From contig JAZQFN010000039.1 in assembly GCA_045539515.1 (NCBI GenBank), forward strand, positions 1 to 64,000: 64,000 nt of DNA, given 5' to 3'. The position numbers were made by a program, and so were the translations under genes. The stretch comes from RGIG8748 sp045539515 (GTDB lineage Bacteria; Bacillota; Clostridia; UMGS1810). The notes under the pieces were generated by a model. That model was given only the letters and a program-made list of their open reading frames with translations, had not been told where the DNA came from and ran no database searches. Positions 25,900-33,828 of the stretch are shown one piece after another. Each line of letters opens with the position of its first letter. Positions within the stretch are counted from its first letter, which is position 1.

Positions 25900-26766
25900 T
25901 TAATCTTCAAGACCTTTGAGTTCGGCCATATTCACTTTTTCTTCATCACGTTTAACATTACGCTTAAAAATTTTGACCTCTTTAACCTTGTATTCACGAA
26001 GAGTTTTTTCTTCTTCGCCTACGGCAACGGTCACTATTCCTTTAAGCACGCTTACCGCGGTAACAGTTCCTTTACCGTCTGCAGTTTCTACCAAAGAGCC
26101 GACGGAAGGAGAATTCTTTGCAAGAGATTCATACACTGCCTGCTCGTTTTTAAGACAACACATAAGTCTTCCGCAAGTTCCGGATATCTTGGTGGGATTT
26201 AAAGACAAGTTCTGCTCTTTTACCATCTTGATAGATACCGGGTCGAAATCGCCCATATAGGAATTACAGCAAAGAACTCTGCCGCAAATACCCAGACCGC
26301 CTACCATCTTGGCTTCATCTCTAACGCCTATCTGTCTTAATTCTATTCTTGTTTTAAATACTGCAGCAAGGTCGCGGACAAGCTCTCTGAAGTCTATTCT
26401 TCCCTCAGCAGTAAAGTAGAACAGTATCTTATTGTGATCGAAGGTGTATTCAACATCTATGAGCTTCATATCAAGATTGTGCTTTTCTATTTTCTGACGG
26501 CACACATCCATTGCTTCTGCTTCTTTTTTCTTGTTGTTTGCAACGGTTCTGTCGTCCTCTTCTGTGGCAATTCGTATTACCTTTTTAAGAGGGGAAACTA
26601 TCTTGTCTTCGCTTACTTCCTTGGAAGCTATTACCACAAGACCATACTCTATGCCTCTGGAGGTTTCTACAACGGCGTGCATACCGTTTTCCAGTTTAAA
26701 ATCGCCGGGGTCAAAATAGTAAATCTTCCCCATGCTTTTAAAGCGAATTCCTGTAACTTTAACCAT
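25900..26766 (-). CDS. ricT: PSP1-domain protein RicT (YaaT)
   Basis: A 288-residue protein with the PSP1 domain and conserved cysteine pairs in GLGICGRVLCCNSYM (about 153-167) and GTCGRLMCCLKNEQAVYE (about 195-212). In Bacillus RicT (YaaT) forms the RicAFT complex, which binds [4Fe-4S] clusters and stimulates RNase Y-dependent RNA processing and sporulation phosphorelay. It directly follows holB (28-bp gap), as in Bacillus. The cysteines are all present. The C-terminus is basic (FKRNVKRDEEK) and length is typical. Confidence 0.93.
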   Translation of the reverse strand: MVKVTGIRFKSMGKIYYFDPGDFKLENGMHAVVETSRGIEYGLVVIASKEVSEDKIVSPLKKVIRIATEEDDRTVANNKKKEAEAMDVCRQKIEKHNLDMKLIDVEYTFDHNKILFYFTAEGRIDFRELVRDLAAVFKTRIELRQIGVRDEAKMVGGLGICGRVLCCNSYMGDFDPVSIKMVKEQNLSLNPTKISGTCGRLMCCLKNEQAVYESLAKNSPSVGSLVETADGKGTVTAVSVLKGIVTVAVGEEEKTLREYKVKEVKIFKRNVKRDEEKVNMAELKGLED

Positions 26767-26794
26767 ATTTATATATTCCTTTCGTTAGTAGCAA

Positions 26795-27748
26795 CTATTT
26801 CATTTCTCTGCGACACCTTAAAAGGAGAATTGTCATTGCTATATTGAAATTACCATTCTTTCCTTTTTCTTTACGGGTGGTCACAATAAGGTTCATTATT
26901 CTCCAAAGTGAATCTTCTTTTGCTTTGGATGCAAACGAACTGATATAATTAATCTTATCCTTATTTATAATACAACTGTCTATATTCTTCTTTTTGCAGT
27001 AAGCATCCCTGACAAAAGAAAGAATAATGTCAAAAATATCTTCCTTGTTTTCTTTGAGCTTATCAAAACGTGATGCTATTGCGTAGGGTGTGTACGGGTC
27101 ATCGGATGCAACAGATGCAAAAGCGTCTATTACTTCATCACGCACACGAGAATATGCCGAATCCTCCGTAAGCTCTTTAAGTCTGCCAATATTTCCATCA
27201 CATATGGAAATCTGAAAGTCATCTGCTCCGGTGATGCTTTTTAAAACATCCGAAGGAAGGGGCTTCAGATTAAGAACTATGGCACGGGACACAATAGTAG
27301 GTAAAATCGGCGCCATGGTGTCACACAAAAGAAAAAACACTACCTTTTCCGGAGGCTCTTCTATCATTTTAAGCATGGCATTCTGCGCTTCTATGGTAGC
27401 CAGATGAGCTTCATGAACAACCACCGCTTTGTAGTCCGACATAACAGGACGGGTGTAAACCTCATTTTTAATATCGCGTACCCTACCTACGCCAAGAGTT
27501 GCCTTATCTTCTTCTTTTTTAAGGTGGACAACGTCGGGATGTGCTCCGGCCTCCAGACTTTTGCAGGAAAAACATTCCCCGCAGGAGGTATGCCCCTGAC
27601 ATAGCATAAGCGAAAGAATGTAGTTCAGAACCGTTCTTTTGCCCATACCCTCTGGAGCATTTAGAATATACGCCTGGGCAAGCCTGTCTTTTGATATGCA
27701 ATTTTCAAAAAGACGCGCTATGTCTTCTCTGCCACAAGGAACATTCAT
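26795..27748 (-). CDS. holB: DNA polymerase III subunit delta'
   Basis: A 317-residue clamp-loader subunit. Visible features are AYILNAPEGMGKRTVLNYI (a P-loop-like region), a zinc module with cysteines in CQGHTSCGECFSCKSLEAGAHPDV, and the AAA+ motif MLKMIEEPPEKVVFFLLCDT with following SRA (arginine finger region). It loads the beta sliding clamp with DnaX and HolA. Start ATG 27748 has GAGGT 7 nt upstream; an in-frame ATG 11 codons earlier lacks a site. Order holB-ricT is conserved with Bacillus. Confidence 0.93.
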   Translation of the reverse strand: MNVPCGREDIARLFENCISKDRLAQAYILNAPEGMGKRTVLNYILSLMLCQGHTSCGECFSCKSLEAGAHPDVVHLKKEEDKATLGVGRVRDIKNEVYTRPVMSDYKAVVVHEAHLATIEAQNAMLKMIEEPPEKVVFFLLCDTMAPILPTIVSRAIVLNLKPLPSDVLKSITGADDFQISICDGNIGRLKELTEDSAYSRVRDEVIDAFASVASDDPYTPYAIASRFDKLKENKEDIFDIILSFVRDAYCKKKNIDSCIINKDKINYISSFASKAKEDSLWRIMNLIVTTRKEKGKNGNFNIAMTILLLRCRREMK

Positions 27749-27821
27749 ATATTCTACCTCGACAACATCATATTTGTACACTATATAATTATATACTGAC
27801 CTGCCGTTAAAATCAAGTGTT

Positions 27822-28784
27822 TTAATTAATACGCACTATTTTTCCGTCGTCTGTAAGAATTATAATTTCTATATCCGTATATTTGCTTGCTATATCTTTG
27901 GCTTTTTCTGCACCCATTATATATATTGCAGTGGAAAGTCCGTCTGCAAGGGCTGAGTTTTCACCTATTACTGTAACGGAAGCTATTCCAGATTCTGCAG
28001 GGTAGCCGGTTTGAGGATTCAATATATGATGATACACCTTGCCGTCTTTTTCAAAATACCTTTCGTAAGCACCGCTTGTTACTACGGATTTGTCAATAAC
28101 CCTGCAAGTTGTAAAATACTCACCCCTTACTTTAAAAGGAGTCTGTATACCCACTGTTTTTTCCGAGCCGAGCACATATACATTGCCTCCCAGGTCAATA
28201 AGTGCTTCCGTAACACCTCTGTCCTTAAGAATTCCGGCAACTCTGTCGGCTGCATATCCCTTGGCTATGGCACCAAGACTTATGCTCATACCTTCTTTAT
28301 TTAAAGTTACTGTGCTTTTTTTTAAATCTACATCTATTAACTTGTAATCTGTACATTCCAAAAGAGCATTTATATCCTCTTCGGAAGGAACAACAGGCTC
28401 GGGTGAATTAATATTCCATAGTTCGGACAAGGAGTTTACACTTATATCAAAAGCTCCCCCGGTGTTTTCGGAAATTTCAAGAGCCAGCTTTATAAGGTTA
28501 CAGGTTTCTTTGGAAACCTTAACCGCCTCTCCGGATTTTGCAGAATTAATCCTGTAAATATCGCTTTGAGGATTTGTGGCGCTCATTAGTGCATCTATTC
28601 TTTTAACCTCGCCGATTGCAGCATCGATATCTTCCTTGGGGGATTGGGATTTTACGGTAATTGTTATTACCGTATTCATTGCATAGTCGGTTACTGCTTC
28701 TGTTTTTACAGAGAACACTATACACAAAACCACGATTGCTACAATCACAGCTGCCGCAAAAAACCAGCAAATTGTCTTTTTCAA
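27822..28784 (-). CDS. apbE: FAD:protein FMN transferase, ApbE family lipoprotein-like
   Basis: A 320-residue protein with an N-terminal membrane anchor (about 5-24) and the ApbE fold: MNTVITITV, SISLGAIAKGYAADRVA (flavin-binding region, about 165-181), LIDLGGNVYVLG, and the C-terminal TSGAYERYF plus GENSALADGLSTAIYIMG. ApbE covalently attaches FMN to threonines of electron-transport subunits outside the membrane, such as Rnf/NqrC. The start appears to be TTG at 28784, preceded by GAGGTGA that contains the stop codon of the upstream gene, so the two are translationally coupled. No target flavoprotein lies in the window. Confidence 0.92.
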   Translation of the reverse strand: MKKTICWFFAAAVIVAIVVLCIVFSVKTEAVTDYAMNTVITITVKSQSPKEDIDAAIGEVKRIDALMSATNPQSDIYRINSAKSGEAVKVSKETCNLIKLALEISENTGGAFDISVNSLSELWNINSPEPVVPSEEDINALLECTDYKLIDVDLKKSTVTLNKEGMSISLGAIAKGYAADRVAGILKDRGVTEALIDLGGNVYVLGSEKTVGIQTPFKVRGEYFTTCRVIDKSVVTSGAYERYFEKDGKVYHHILNPQTGYPAESGIASVTVIGENSALADGLSTAIYIMGAEKAKDIASKYTDIEIIILTDDGKIVRIN

Positions 28785-28788
28785 AATA

Positions 28789-29427
28789 TCACCTCTGGTG
28801 ATTGAGAATAAAATTCATTGTTTTATAGGCTTGGTCAAAATATTCTTTTTCTTCGCCCTTTTCTATATCTTCCGGTGTTCTGCGACGTAAGGTTATATAT
28901 AAATCCTTGGTGTTTATACCGTAGCTTTCCAGATATTTGTTACCTTCTACACTAATAGCAGAAACAAAACCTTCCGTAGGACTTTTAAACACTTTATCGC
29001 CCTTTTCGACATGGTCTGATATATCTTCAAACAAGCCGAAATCATCATAATCTTCCAAAGCATATTGATGAACCAGCATAAGATGATGCTGACCGCCGTA
29101 TAACACAGTCTGCAGCTTTGCCGCAGTGCTTTCATCTACCGGATCGTTGACGTCAAAGGTATGCATAATTGCATCCATGTATATAAGAACCTCTCCGTCA
29201 CCGTCCACATCACTTACTGCCTTATCCTTTGGCAAGCCTTCGCGGAATTTCTCCTGTTGTTCGTCACTTATAAAAGAATTGGACATATATACTATATATA
29301 AATCGGGTTCTGTCTTTTTGCTAAAACTGAGAATTGCCAAAACAATCAGTATTAATGCAAAAAGAGCTCCAAAAGTATGCCACTTGTAGTGATACCAGTA
29401 GTTGGCCCATTTTTGTTTAAAAGTCAT
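28789..29427 (-). CDS. Single-pass membrane protein upstream of apbE
   Basis: A 212-residue protein with a Trp/Tyr-rich cytoplasmic start (FKQKWANYWYHYKWHTFG), one membrane helix (about 18-36) and an extracytoplasmic domain of about 170 residues with no recognised motif. To my recollection the 'YWYHYKWHT' start is shared by uncharacterised clostridial proteins. It is the first gene of a two-gene operon with apbE; its stop codon is part of apbE's ribosome site. A role near the membrane flavinylation step is possible, but only by association. Confidence 0.75.
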   Translation of the reverse strand: MTFKQKWANYWYHYKWHTFGALFALILIVLAILSFSKKTEPDLYIVYMSNSFISDEQQEKFREGLPKDKAVSDVDGDGEVLIYMDAIMHTFDVNDPVDESTAAKLQTVLYGGQHHLMLVHQYALEDYDDFGLFEDISDHVEKGDKVFKSPTEGFVSAISVEGNKYLESYGINTKDLYITLRRRTPEDIEKGEEKEYFDQAYKTMNFILNHQR

Positions 29428-29459
29428 TTGTATCTTCCTTTCAGCAAAACGCTGATATT

Positions 29460-29488
29460 ATTTTATAGTAAAATACCCTTTTTGTCAA
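29460..29488 (-). promoter_or_regulatory. Promoter of the membrane protein-apbE operon
   Basis: On the reverse strand a perfect TTGACA (29488-29483) and TAAAAT (29465-29460) are 17 bp apart. The -35 box lies inside the preceding hairpin. Confidence 0.75.
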
Positions 29489-29507
29489 TGAAATGACAAA
29501 AAGGGTA
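29474..29507 (-). terminator. Terminator downstream of lysS
   Basis: 14-bp perfect stem TACCCTTTTTGTCA/TGACAAAAAGGGTA with a 6-nt loop, followed by TTTTACTAT on the reverse strand. Confidence 0.8.
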
Positions 29508-29599
29508 ATAAATTGTTTACAAGTGTGTTTGATTTTGAAATTTATTTGTCTAAAGACTTCTACGCTCGGCTCAAAACACTATATTTTACAAAGGATGTG

Positions 29600-29692
29600 T
29601 TTTTTCGCCTCGTCGCATTCGACCTCTCTCGCTCGCGGCATACTCAGTATGCCTTTCTGCTCGCTTACGACTCGTTGCGCTTGCTTTGCAAG
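29600..29692 (-). repeat. Three-hairpin structured element directly after lysS
   Basis: Reading the reverse strand from the lysS stop: hairpin GCTTGC-AAA-GCAAGC (29678-29692), hairpin GGCATAC-TGA-GTATGCC (29637-29653) and hairpin GTCG-AATG-CGAC (29611-29622), joined by purine-rich GCGAGCGAGAGAG and GTAAGCGAGCAGAAA spacers. It is much more GC-rich than its surroundings. It has no credible gene and looks like a dispersed extragenic element. Confidence 0.5.
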
Positions 29693-29693
29693 C

Positions 29694-31262
29694 TTACTTG
29701 TCGGAGAGGGTCTTCATTGTTGGGAACAAGAGCACATCTCTTATAGCCATAGAGTCTGTAAGGAGCATACACATACGGTCAATACCAAAGCCGATACCGC
29801 CGGTGGGAGCCATACCGATTTCAAGAGCGTTCATAAAGTCTTCATCGGTAGTGTTTGCTTCTTCATCGCCCTGTGCAAGCTGTTCTTCCTGAGCTTTGAA
29901 ACGTTCTCTCTGGTCAATGGGGTCATTTAACTCGGAGTAAGCGTTTGCCATTTCCCAACCGTTCATAAAGAACTCGAAACGCTCAACATAGTCGGGGTTT
30001 TCGGGCTTCTTCTTGGTAAGGGGAGAAATCTCCACGGGGTGATCCATTACAAAAGTAGGCTGAACAAGGTGTTCTTCTACAAACTCTTCGAAGAAGAGGT
30101 TTAAGATATCGCCTCTCTTGTGGCGGTCTTCGTACTCAACGTGGTGCTCATCGGCAACCTTGCGTGCTTCTTCCACAGTCTTTATTGTGGAGAAGTCCAC
30201 ACCGGAATACTTCTTAACTGCATCTACCATGGTAATTCTTTCGAAAGGCTTGCCAAGGTCCATTTCAATGCCGTTGTATACAATCTTTGTAGTGCCGAGA
30301 ACTTCCTGAGCTACATGACGGTAAAGATTTTCTGTGAGGTCCATCATGCCGTGGTAATCTGTATATGCCTGGTAGAGCTCCATAAGTGTGAACTCGGGGT
30401 TATGACGGGTGTCAAGACCTTCGTTACGGAAAACTCTGCCGATTTCGTAAACTCTTTCAAGTCCGCCTACGATAAGACGCTTTAAGTAAAGCTCAAGAGA
30501 AATTCTGAGTTTGAAGTCTTCATCAAGGGCATTGAAGTGTGTTTCAAAGGGACGAGCCGCAGCACCGCCTGCATTGGAAACAAGCATGGGAGTTTCCACT
30601 TCAAGGAAGCCCTGTCCATCAAGATAACGACGGATGGAAGCGAGAATTCTGGAACGCTTTATAAAGGTGTCCTTTACATCTTCGTTCATTATAAGGTCAA
30701 CATATCTCTGACGGTAACGAAGGTCGGAGTCTGTAAGACCGTGGAACTTTTCGGGGAGAGGACGAAGTGCCTTGGAAAGGAGTGTCACCTTGTCGGCTCT
30801 TATGGAGATTTCGCCTGTCTGTGTGGTGAAAACTTCACCTTCAGCACCTACGATATCGCCGATGTCAAGCTTTTTAAAACGGTTGTATTCTTCTTCGCCG
30901 AAAATATCCTTTTTAACAAAAATCTGAATCTGTCCTTCAATATCGGCAATGTGGATAAATCCTACCTTACCCATGCCTCTCTTGGACATAATACGGCCTG
31001 CAACAGAAACTGTCTGTCCGTCCAGGGAAGAAATTTTTGCCATAATCTTCTCGGGAACTTCACTGCCTCTTTTGAGAACTTCTCTTTCTTCCTCGGTATA
31101 GTGATTTTTAATGTCACCGGAAGTATGTGTTCTGTTGTATTTGGTAATCTGGAAAGGATCTCTGCCCTCATTCTGGAGTTCGGAGAGCTTATCTCTTCTT
31201 ACCTGAAGTAATTCGCTTAAATTTTCTTCGGTTTCCATAACCTTGTTTTCCATATCTGCCAT
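29694..31262 (-). CDS. lysS: Lysine--tRNA ligase, class II
   Basis: A 522-residue class II lysyl-tRNA synthetase. The N-terminal OB-fold anticodon-binding domain (about 60-170) is followed by the catalytic core with motif 2 (FRNEGLDTRHNPEFTLMELYQAY, about 275-297) and motif 3 (GGIGFGIDRMCML, near 490). It charges tRNA-Lys in the cytoplasm. The ATG at 31262 is preceded by AGAGAGG. It lies 14 bp downstream of greA, a pairing also seen in other Firmicutes, and the two are probably co-transcribed from tandem promoters upstream of greA. Length is slightly above the usual 490-510. Confidence 0.97.
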   Translation of the reverse strand: MADMENKVMETEENLSELLQVRRDKLSELQNEGRDPFQITKYNRTHTSGDIKNHYTEEEREVLKRGSEVPEKIMAKISSLDGQTVSVAGRIMSKRGMGKVGFIHIADIEGQIQIFVKKDIFGEEEYNRFKKLDIGDIVGAEGEVFTTQTGEISIRADKVTLLSKALRPLPEKFHGLTDSDLRYRQRYVDLIMNEDVKDTFIKRSRILASIRRYLDGQGFLEVETPMLVSNAGGAAARPFETHFNALDEDFKLRISLELYLKRLIVGGLERVYEIGRVFRNEGLDTRHNPEFTLMELYQAYTDYHGMMDLTENLYRHVAQEVLGTTKIVYNGIEMDLGKPFERITMVDAVKKYSGVDFSTIKTVEEARKVADEHHVEYEDRHKRGDILNLFFEEFVEEHLVQPTFVMDHPVEISPLTKKKPENPDYVERFEFFMNGWEMANAYSELNDPIDQRERFKAQEEQLAQGDEEANTTDEDFMNALEIGMAPTGGIGFGIDRMCMLLTDSMAIRDVLLFPTMKTLSDK

Positions 31263-31276
31263 ATTAAAAATCCTCT

Positions 31277-31756
31277 CTATTTGCTGATTTCAAGTATCTT
31301 GAACTGTATAACTTCACCGTTTGCAAGGGTAACATCCACAATCTCGTCCGCTTTGTGTCCGAGAATTGCACTGCCTATGGGGGATTCGTCGGAAATTCTT
31401 CCCTCATCGGGATTTGCTTCGGTAGAGCCTACAATGGTATATTCCATTTCTTCTTCAAATTCCATGTCGTAAAGCTTAACCTTGGAGCCTAAAGTAATAG
31501 TATCTGTAGATACTTCGCTCTCAGAAATAATCTGAGCGTTCTTAAGCATATTTTCTATAGTTGTAATTCTCTGCTCCATAGAAGCCTGAGCGTCTTTTGC
31601 TGCATCGTACTCGGCGTTTTCACTAAGATCACCGTAACTTCTTGCTTCCTTTATTTTCTCGGCAATTTCCTTTCTGCCTTCAACTTTAAGATTTCTTAAT
31701 TCTTCTTCCAGCTTTTTGTAACCCTCAGGTGTTAAAATGATGGGTTTTACTGCCAT
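31277..31756 (-). CDS. greA: Transcription elongation factor GreA
   Basis: A 159-residue factor with the N-terminal coiled coil (LTPEGYKKLEEELRNLK to MEQRITTIENMLKNAQII, with the acidic tip SENAEYDAAKDAQ) and the C-terminal FKBP-like domain (about 80-159; PIGSAILGHKADEIVDV). It binds the secondary channel of RNA polymerase and rescues backtracked complexes by stimulating transcript cleavage. The tip acidic residues are present, separating it from anti-Gre factors. First gene of the greA-lysS operon. Confidence 0.97.
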   Translation of the reverse strand: MAVKPIILTPEGYKKLEEELRNLKVEGRKEIAEKIKEARSYGDLSENAEYDAAKDAQASMEQRITTIENMLKNAQIISESEVSTDTITLGSKVKLYDMEFEEEMEYTIVGSTEANPDEGRISDESPIGSAILGHKADEIVDVTLANGEVIQFKILEISK

Positions 31757-31786
31757 TTCAATAATCTCCTTTTAAAATACTTTCAT

Positions 31787-31815
31787 TTTATATAAGTATA
31801 CCGATACGGTGTCAA
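31787..31815 (-). promoter_or_regulatory. Proximal promoter of greA-lysS
   Basis: On the reverse strand TTGACA (31815-31810) and TATAAA (31792-31787) are 17 bp apart, about 30 bp before the greA start. Confidence 0.65.
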
Positions 31816-31827
31816 CATAATTACAAT

Positions 31828-31856
31828 ATTATAAACAAAATTGCGTAAAAAGTCAA
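31828..31856 (-). promoter_or_regulatory. Distal promoter of greA-lysS
   Basis: On the reverse strand TTGACT (31856-31851) and a perfect TATAAT (31833-31828) are 17 bp apart, 12 bp upstream of the proximal promoter. Confidence 0.7.
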
Positions 31857-31969
31857 GCTTTTTCGGCTTTTTTGTTGCCGATTACCTGACAGGCGGCAGT
31901 AATTGCATATATAAAAATTTGCAATCCTAAAAATATTTTGAAACAGACACAATACAAATTGTAACAAAA

Positions 31970-32152
31970 TGTCATTCTGAACGAAGTCGAAGAATCTCCC
32001 AAGCGAGTGAACTGTATCGTAGGGACTATTCACTAATTGTCCGCCATACGGATTATTCGTGAATGTTTCCTACAAAATATCTTTGCCTGCACAATAATCG
32101 AAAACTGTAAACTTGAGATCCTTCACTTCACTTTGTTTTGCTCAGGATGACA
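31970..32152. repeat. MITE-like repeat with inverted ends
   Basis: The left end (TGTCATTCTGAACGAAGTCG, continuing AAGAATCTC) and the right end read on the other strand (TGTCATCCTGAGCAAAACAA, then GTGAAGTGAAGGATCTC) are imperfect inverted repeats enclosing about 110 bp of non-coding DNA. TGTCATTCTGAACGAAG-type sequences recur in intergenic DNA of many bacteria. Two partial relics lie at 33225 and 60187. The rest of the 31857-32199 gap holds only the next hairpin. Confidence 0.7.
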
Positions 32153-32181
32153 TTTGCAGGGCTGTGTCAGCCCTACAAATG
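32151..32181. repeat. 14-bp inverted repeat adjoining the MITE-like element
   Basis: CATTTGCAGGGCTG, a TGT loop and CAGCCCTACAAATG form a stem with a single mismatch. It abuts the right end of the element at 31970-32152 and may be part of the same insertion. Confidence 0.6.
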
Positions 32182-32199
32182 TCAATTTATTCTTAACAA

Positions 32200-32232
32200 A
32201 AAAGCTTACCGCCTTTACAGCAGTAAGCTTTT
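32200..32232 (-). terminator. Terminator after fba
   Basis: 10-bp stem AAAAGCTTAC/GTAAGCTTTT (32200-32209, 32223-32232), followed by TTTTTTG on the reverse strand, 20 bp beyond the fba stop. Confidence 0.85.
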
Positions 32233-32252
32233 AATTGTTAAATATCGGATAA

Positions 32253-33116
32253 TTAGGCTTTGTTTACAGAACCGAAGAGTTCCATCTTCTCCTTAACAGT
32301 AGCCTTTATAGCTTCTGCACCGGGAGCGAGAAGCTTTCTGGGGTCAAATCCCTTGCCTTCAAGGTCTTTGCCTGCTTCTACGTACTTTCTTGTAGCTTCT
32401 GCAAATGCAAGCTGACATTCTGTGTTAACGTTAATCTTGCTGACACCAAGAGAAATAGCCTTCTTAATCATATCTGCAGGAATACCTGTACCGCCGTGGA
32501 GAACGAGAGGCATGGGATCTGTAGCTTCGCCGATTTTTTCGAGAACGTCGAATCTTAAGCCTGCCCAGTTTTCGGGGTACTTACCATGAATGTTACCAAT
32601 ACCTGCAGCAAGCATATCTACGCCGAGATCTGCAATCATCTTACATTCATTAACGTCTGCAACTTCGCCGCCGCCGACTACGCCGTCTTCTTCGCCGCCG
32701 ATGGAGCCAACCTCTGCTTCAACAGAGATGCCTTTTTCATTTGCAATCTTAATGATTTCCTTTGTCTTTTCGATGTTCTCTTCAATAGAATAGTGAGAAC
32801 CGTCAAACATTACGGAAGAGAAGCCCGCTTCAATAACCTTAAGAGCGTGTTCATAGCTGCCGTGGTCTAAGTGAAGTGCTACGGGAACTGTGATTCCGAG
32901 TTCTTCAATCATACCTTCAATCATACCAACGATTGTTTTGTAACCGCACATATACTTACCTGCACCTTCGGATACACCGAGGATAACGGGGGAGTTTAAT
33001 TCCTGTGCTGTAAGAAGAATGGACTTGGACCATTCAAGGTTGTTGATGTTGAACTGACCTACTGCATATTTACCTGCTTTTGCTTTCTGAAGCATTTCTT
33101 TTGCTGATACTAACAT
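32253..33116 (-). CDS. fba: Class II fructose-bisphosphate aldolase
   Basis: A 287-residue zinc-dependent aldolase. Motifs in order are YAVGQFNINNLEW, LHLDHGSYEHALK (zinc His and catalytic Asp, about 81-93), VMFDGSHYSIEENI, VEAEVGSIGGEEDGV, NIHGKYP and VLHGGTGIP, then INVNTECQ. It splits fructose 1,6-bisphosphate into glyceraldehyde 3-phosphate and dihydroxyacetone phosphate in glycolysis. Start ATG 33116 has AGGAGG upstream; the longer frame has no ribosome site. It is monocistronic with its own terminator. Confidence 0.97.
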   Translation of the reverse strand: MLVSAKEMLQKAKAGKYAVGQFNINNLEWSKSILLTAQELNSPVILGVSEGAGKYMCGYKTIVGMIEGMIEELGITVPVALHLDHGSYEHALKVIEAGFSSVMFDGSHYSIEENIEKTKEIIKIANEKGISVEAEVGSIGGEEDGVVGGGEVADVNECKMIADLGVDMLAAGIGNIHGKYPENWAGLRFDVLEKIGEATDPMPLVLHGGTGIPADMIKKAISLGVSKINVNTECQLAFAEATRKYVEAGKDLEGKGFDPRKLLAPGAEAIKATVKEKMELFGSVNKA

Positions 33117-33352
33117 TTTTTGTAACCTCCTGTATTTAAGCATAATCTTAGTTTACTTACGTACCCTAATATTATACCTTTTGTGGCATAATATGTCAAG
33201 AAGTTGATTCTTTTATTTTAAAAATGTCATTTTGAACGTAGTCAACAATCTAAATTAAAACTACCGGTACAGGAAAAACAAATGCAGAATGTTCAAACTG
33301 AACCCGAACGATGTGAGGTTTAGACAGAGAAAAAGAAACACAAACAAAAAAG
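33117..33352. other. Non-coding gap with a repeat relic
   Basis: Between the fba start and the cupin terminator I find no gene. The stretch 33225-33252 (TGTCATTTTGAACGTAGTCA, then ACAATCTA) is a diverged left end of the repeat seen complete at 31970-32152. The rest is AT-rich, with an A-rich tail near 33329-33353. Confidence 0.55.
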
Positions 33353-33376
33353 AAAAACTCCGAAATCGGAGTTTTT
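33353..33376 (-). terminator. Terminator after cupin gene
   Basis: 11-bp perfect stem AAAAACTCCGA/TCGGAGTTTTT with a 2-nt gap in the loop, ending in T5 on both strands. Confidence 0.8.
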
Positions 33377-33445
33377 CCACATTTTAAAAATATATAATGA
33401 AGCTAAACTTTCTATTTATGTTATTTCAGTTCCTTTTTTTACGCC

Positions 33446-33769
33446 TCAATCAAGAAAATCCTCTCTCTGGGGTGTGAATATATCTATAAGCACACCTTTT
33501 TCCAAAGCTACCACACCGTGAGGTGCATTGGGCTCTACATAGTAAGAATCCCCTTTAGAGATAATTGTCTTTTTGCCGTCTGCTTCAAATTCAAAGCTGC
33601 CCTCGGCAACATAGCAAACCTGCTCATGTGGGTGAGTATGTACAGCGCCTACAGCTCCCTTTTCAAAGCTTACTTCAGCCATAAGCATTGTACCGCCGTG
33701 AGCCTTTACCTTACGGCTTACTCCGCCGCCTAAATCCTTTAACTCTATTTCTTTATCGAAAAATATCAT
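33446..33769 (-). CDS. KdgF-like cupin protein
   Basis: A 107-residue single-domain cupin. Metal ligands are visible in HTHPHEQVCYVAEGSFEFEADG (motif 1, about 44-65; His44, His46, Gln50) and PNAPHGVVALE (motif 2; His84). It resembles KdgF, which speeds ring-opening of 4,5-unsaturated uronates released by pectate or alginate lyases. AGGAGG precedes the start at 33769. It is followed on the same strand by its own terminator and preceded by a large unclassified enzyme and an amidohydrolase, consistent with sugar-acid use. Small cupins are functionally diverse, so the exact reaction is inferred. Confidence 0.8.
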   Translation of the reverse strand: MIFFDKEIELKDLGGGVSRKVKAHGGTMLMAEVSFEKGAVGAVHTHPHEQVCYVAEGSFEFEADGKKTIISKGDSYYVEPNAPHGVVALEKGVLIDIFTPQREDFLD

Positions 33770-33828
33770 CGATATTCCCTCCTGATTTTAAATTTATGTA
33801 TTTATTATACGCCATTTAAAAGTTTAAA

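Noticed and set aside
31757..31969. T-box or other riboswitch upstream of greA-lysS
   Set aside because: Two good promoters lie within 100 bp of greA and no T-box core or anti-terminator could be seen; the leader is too short.
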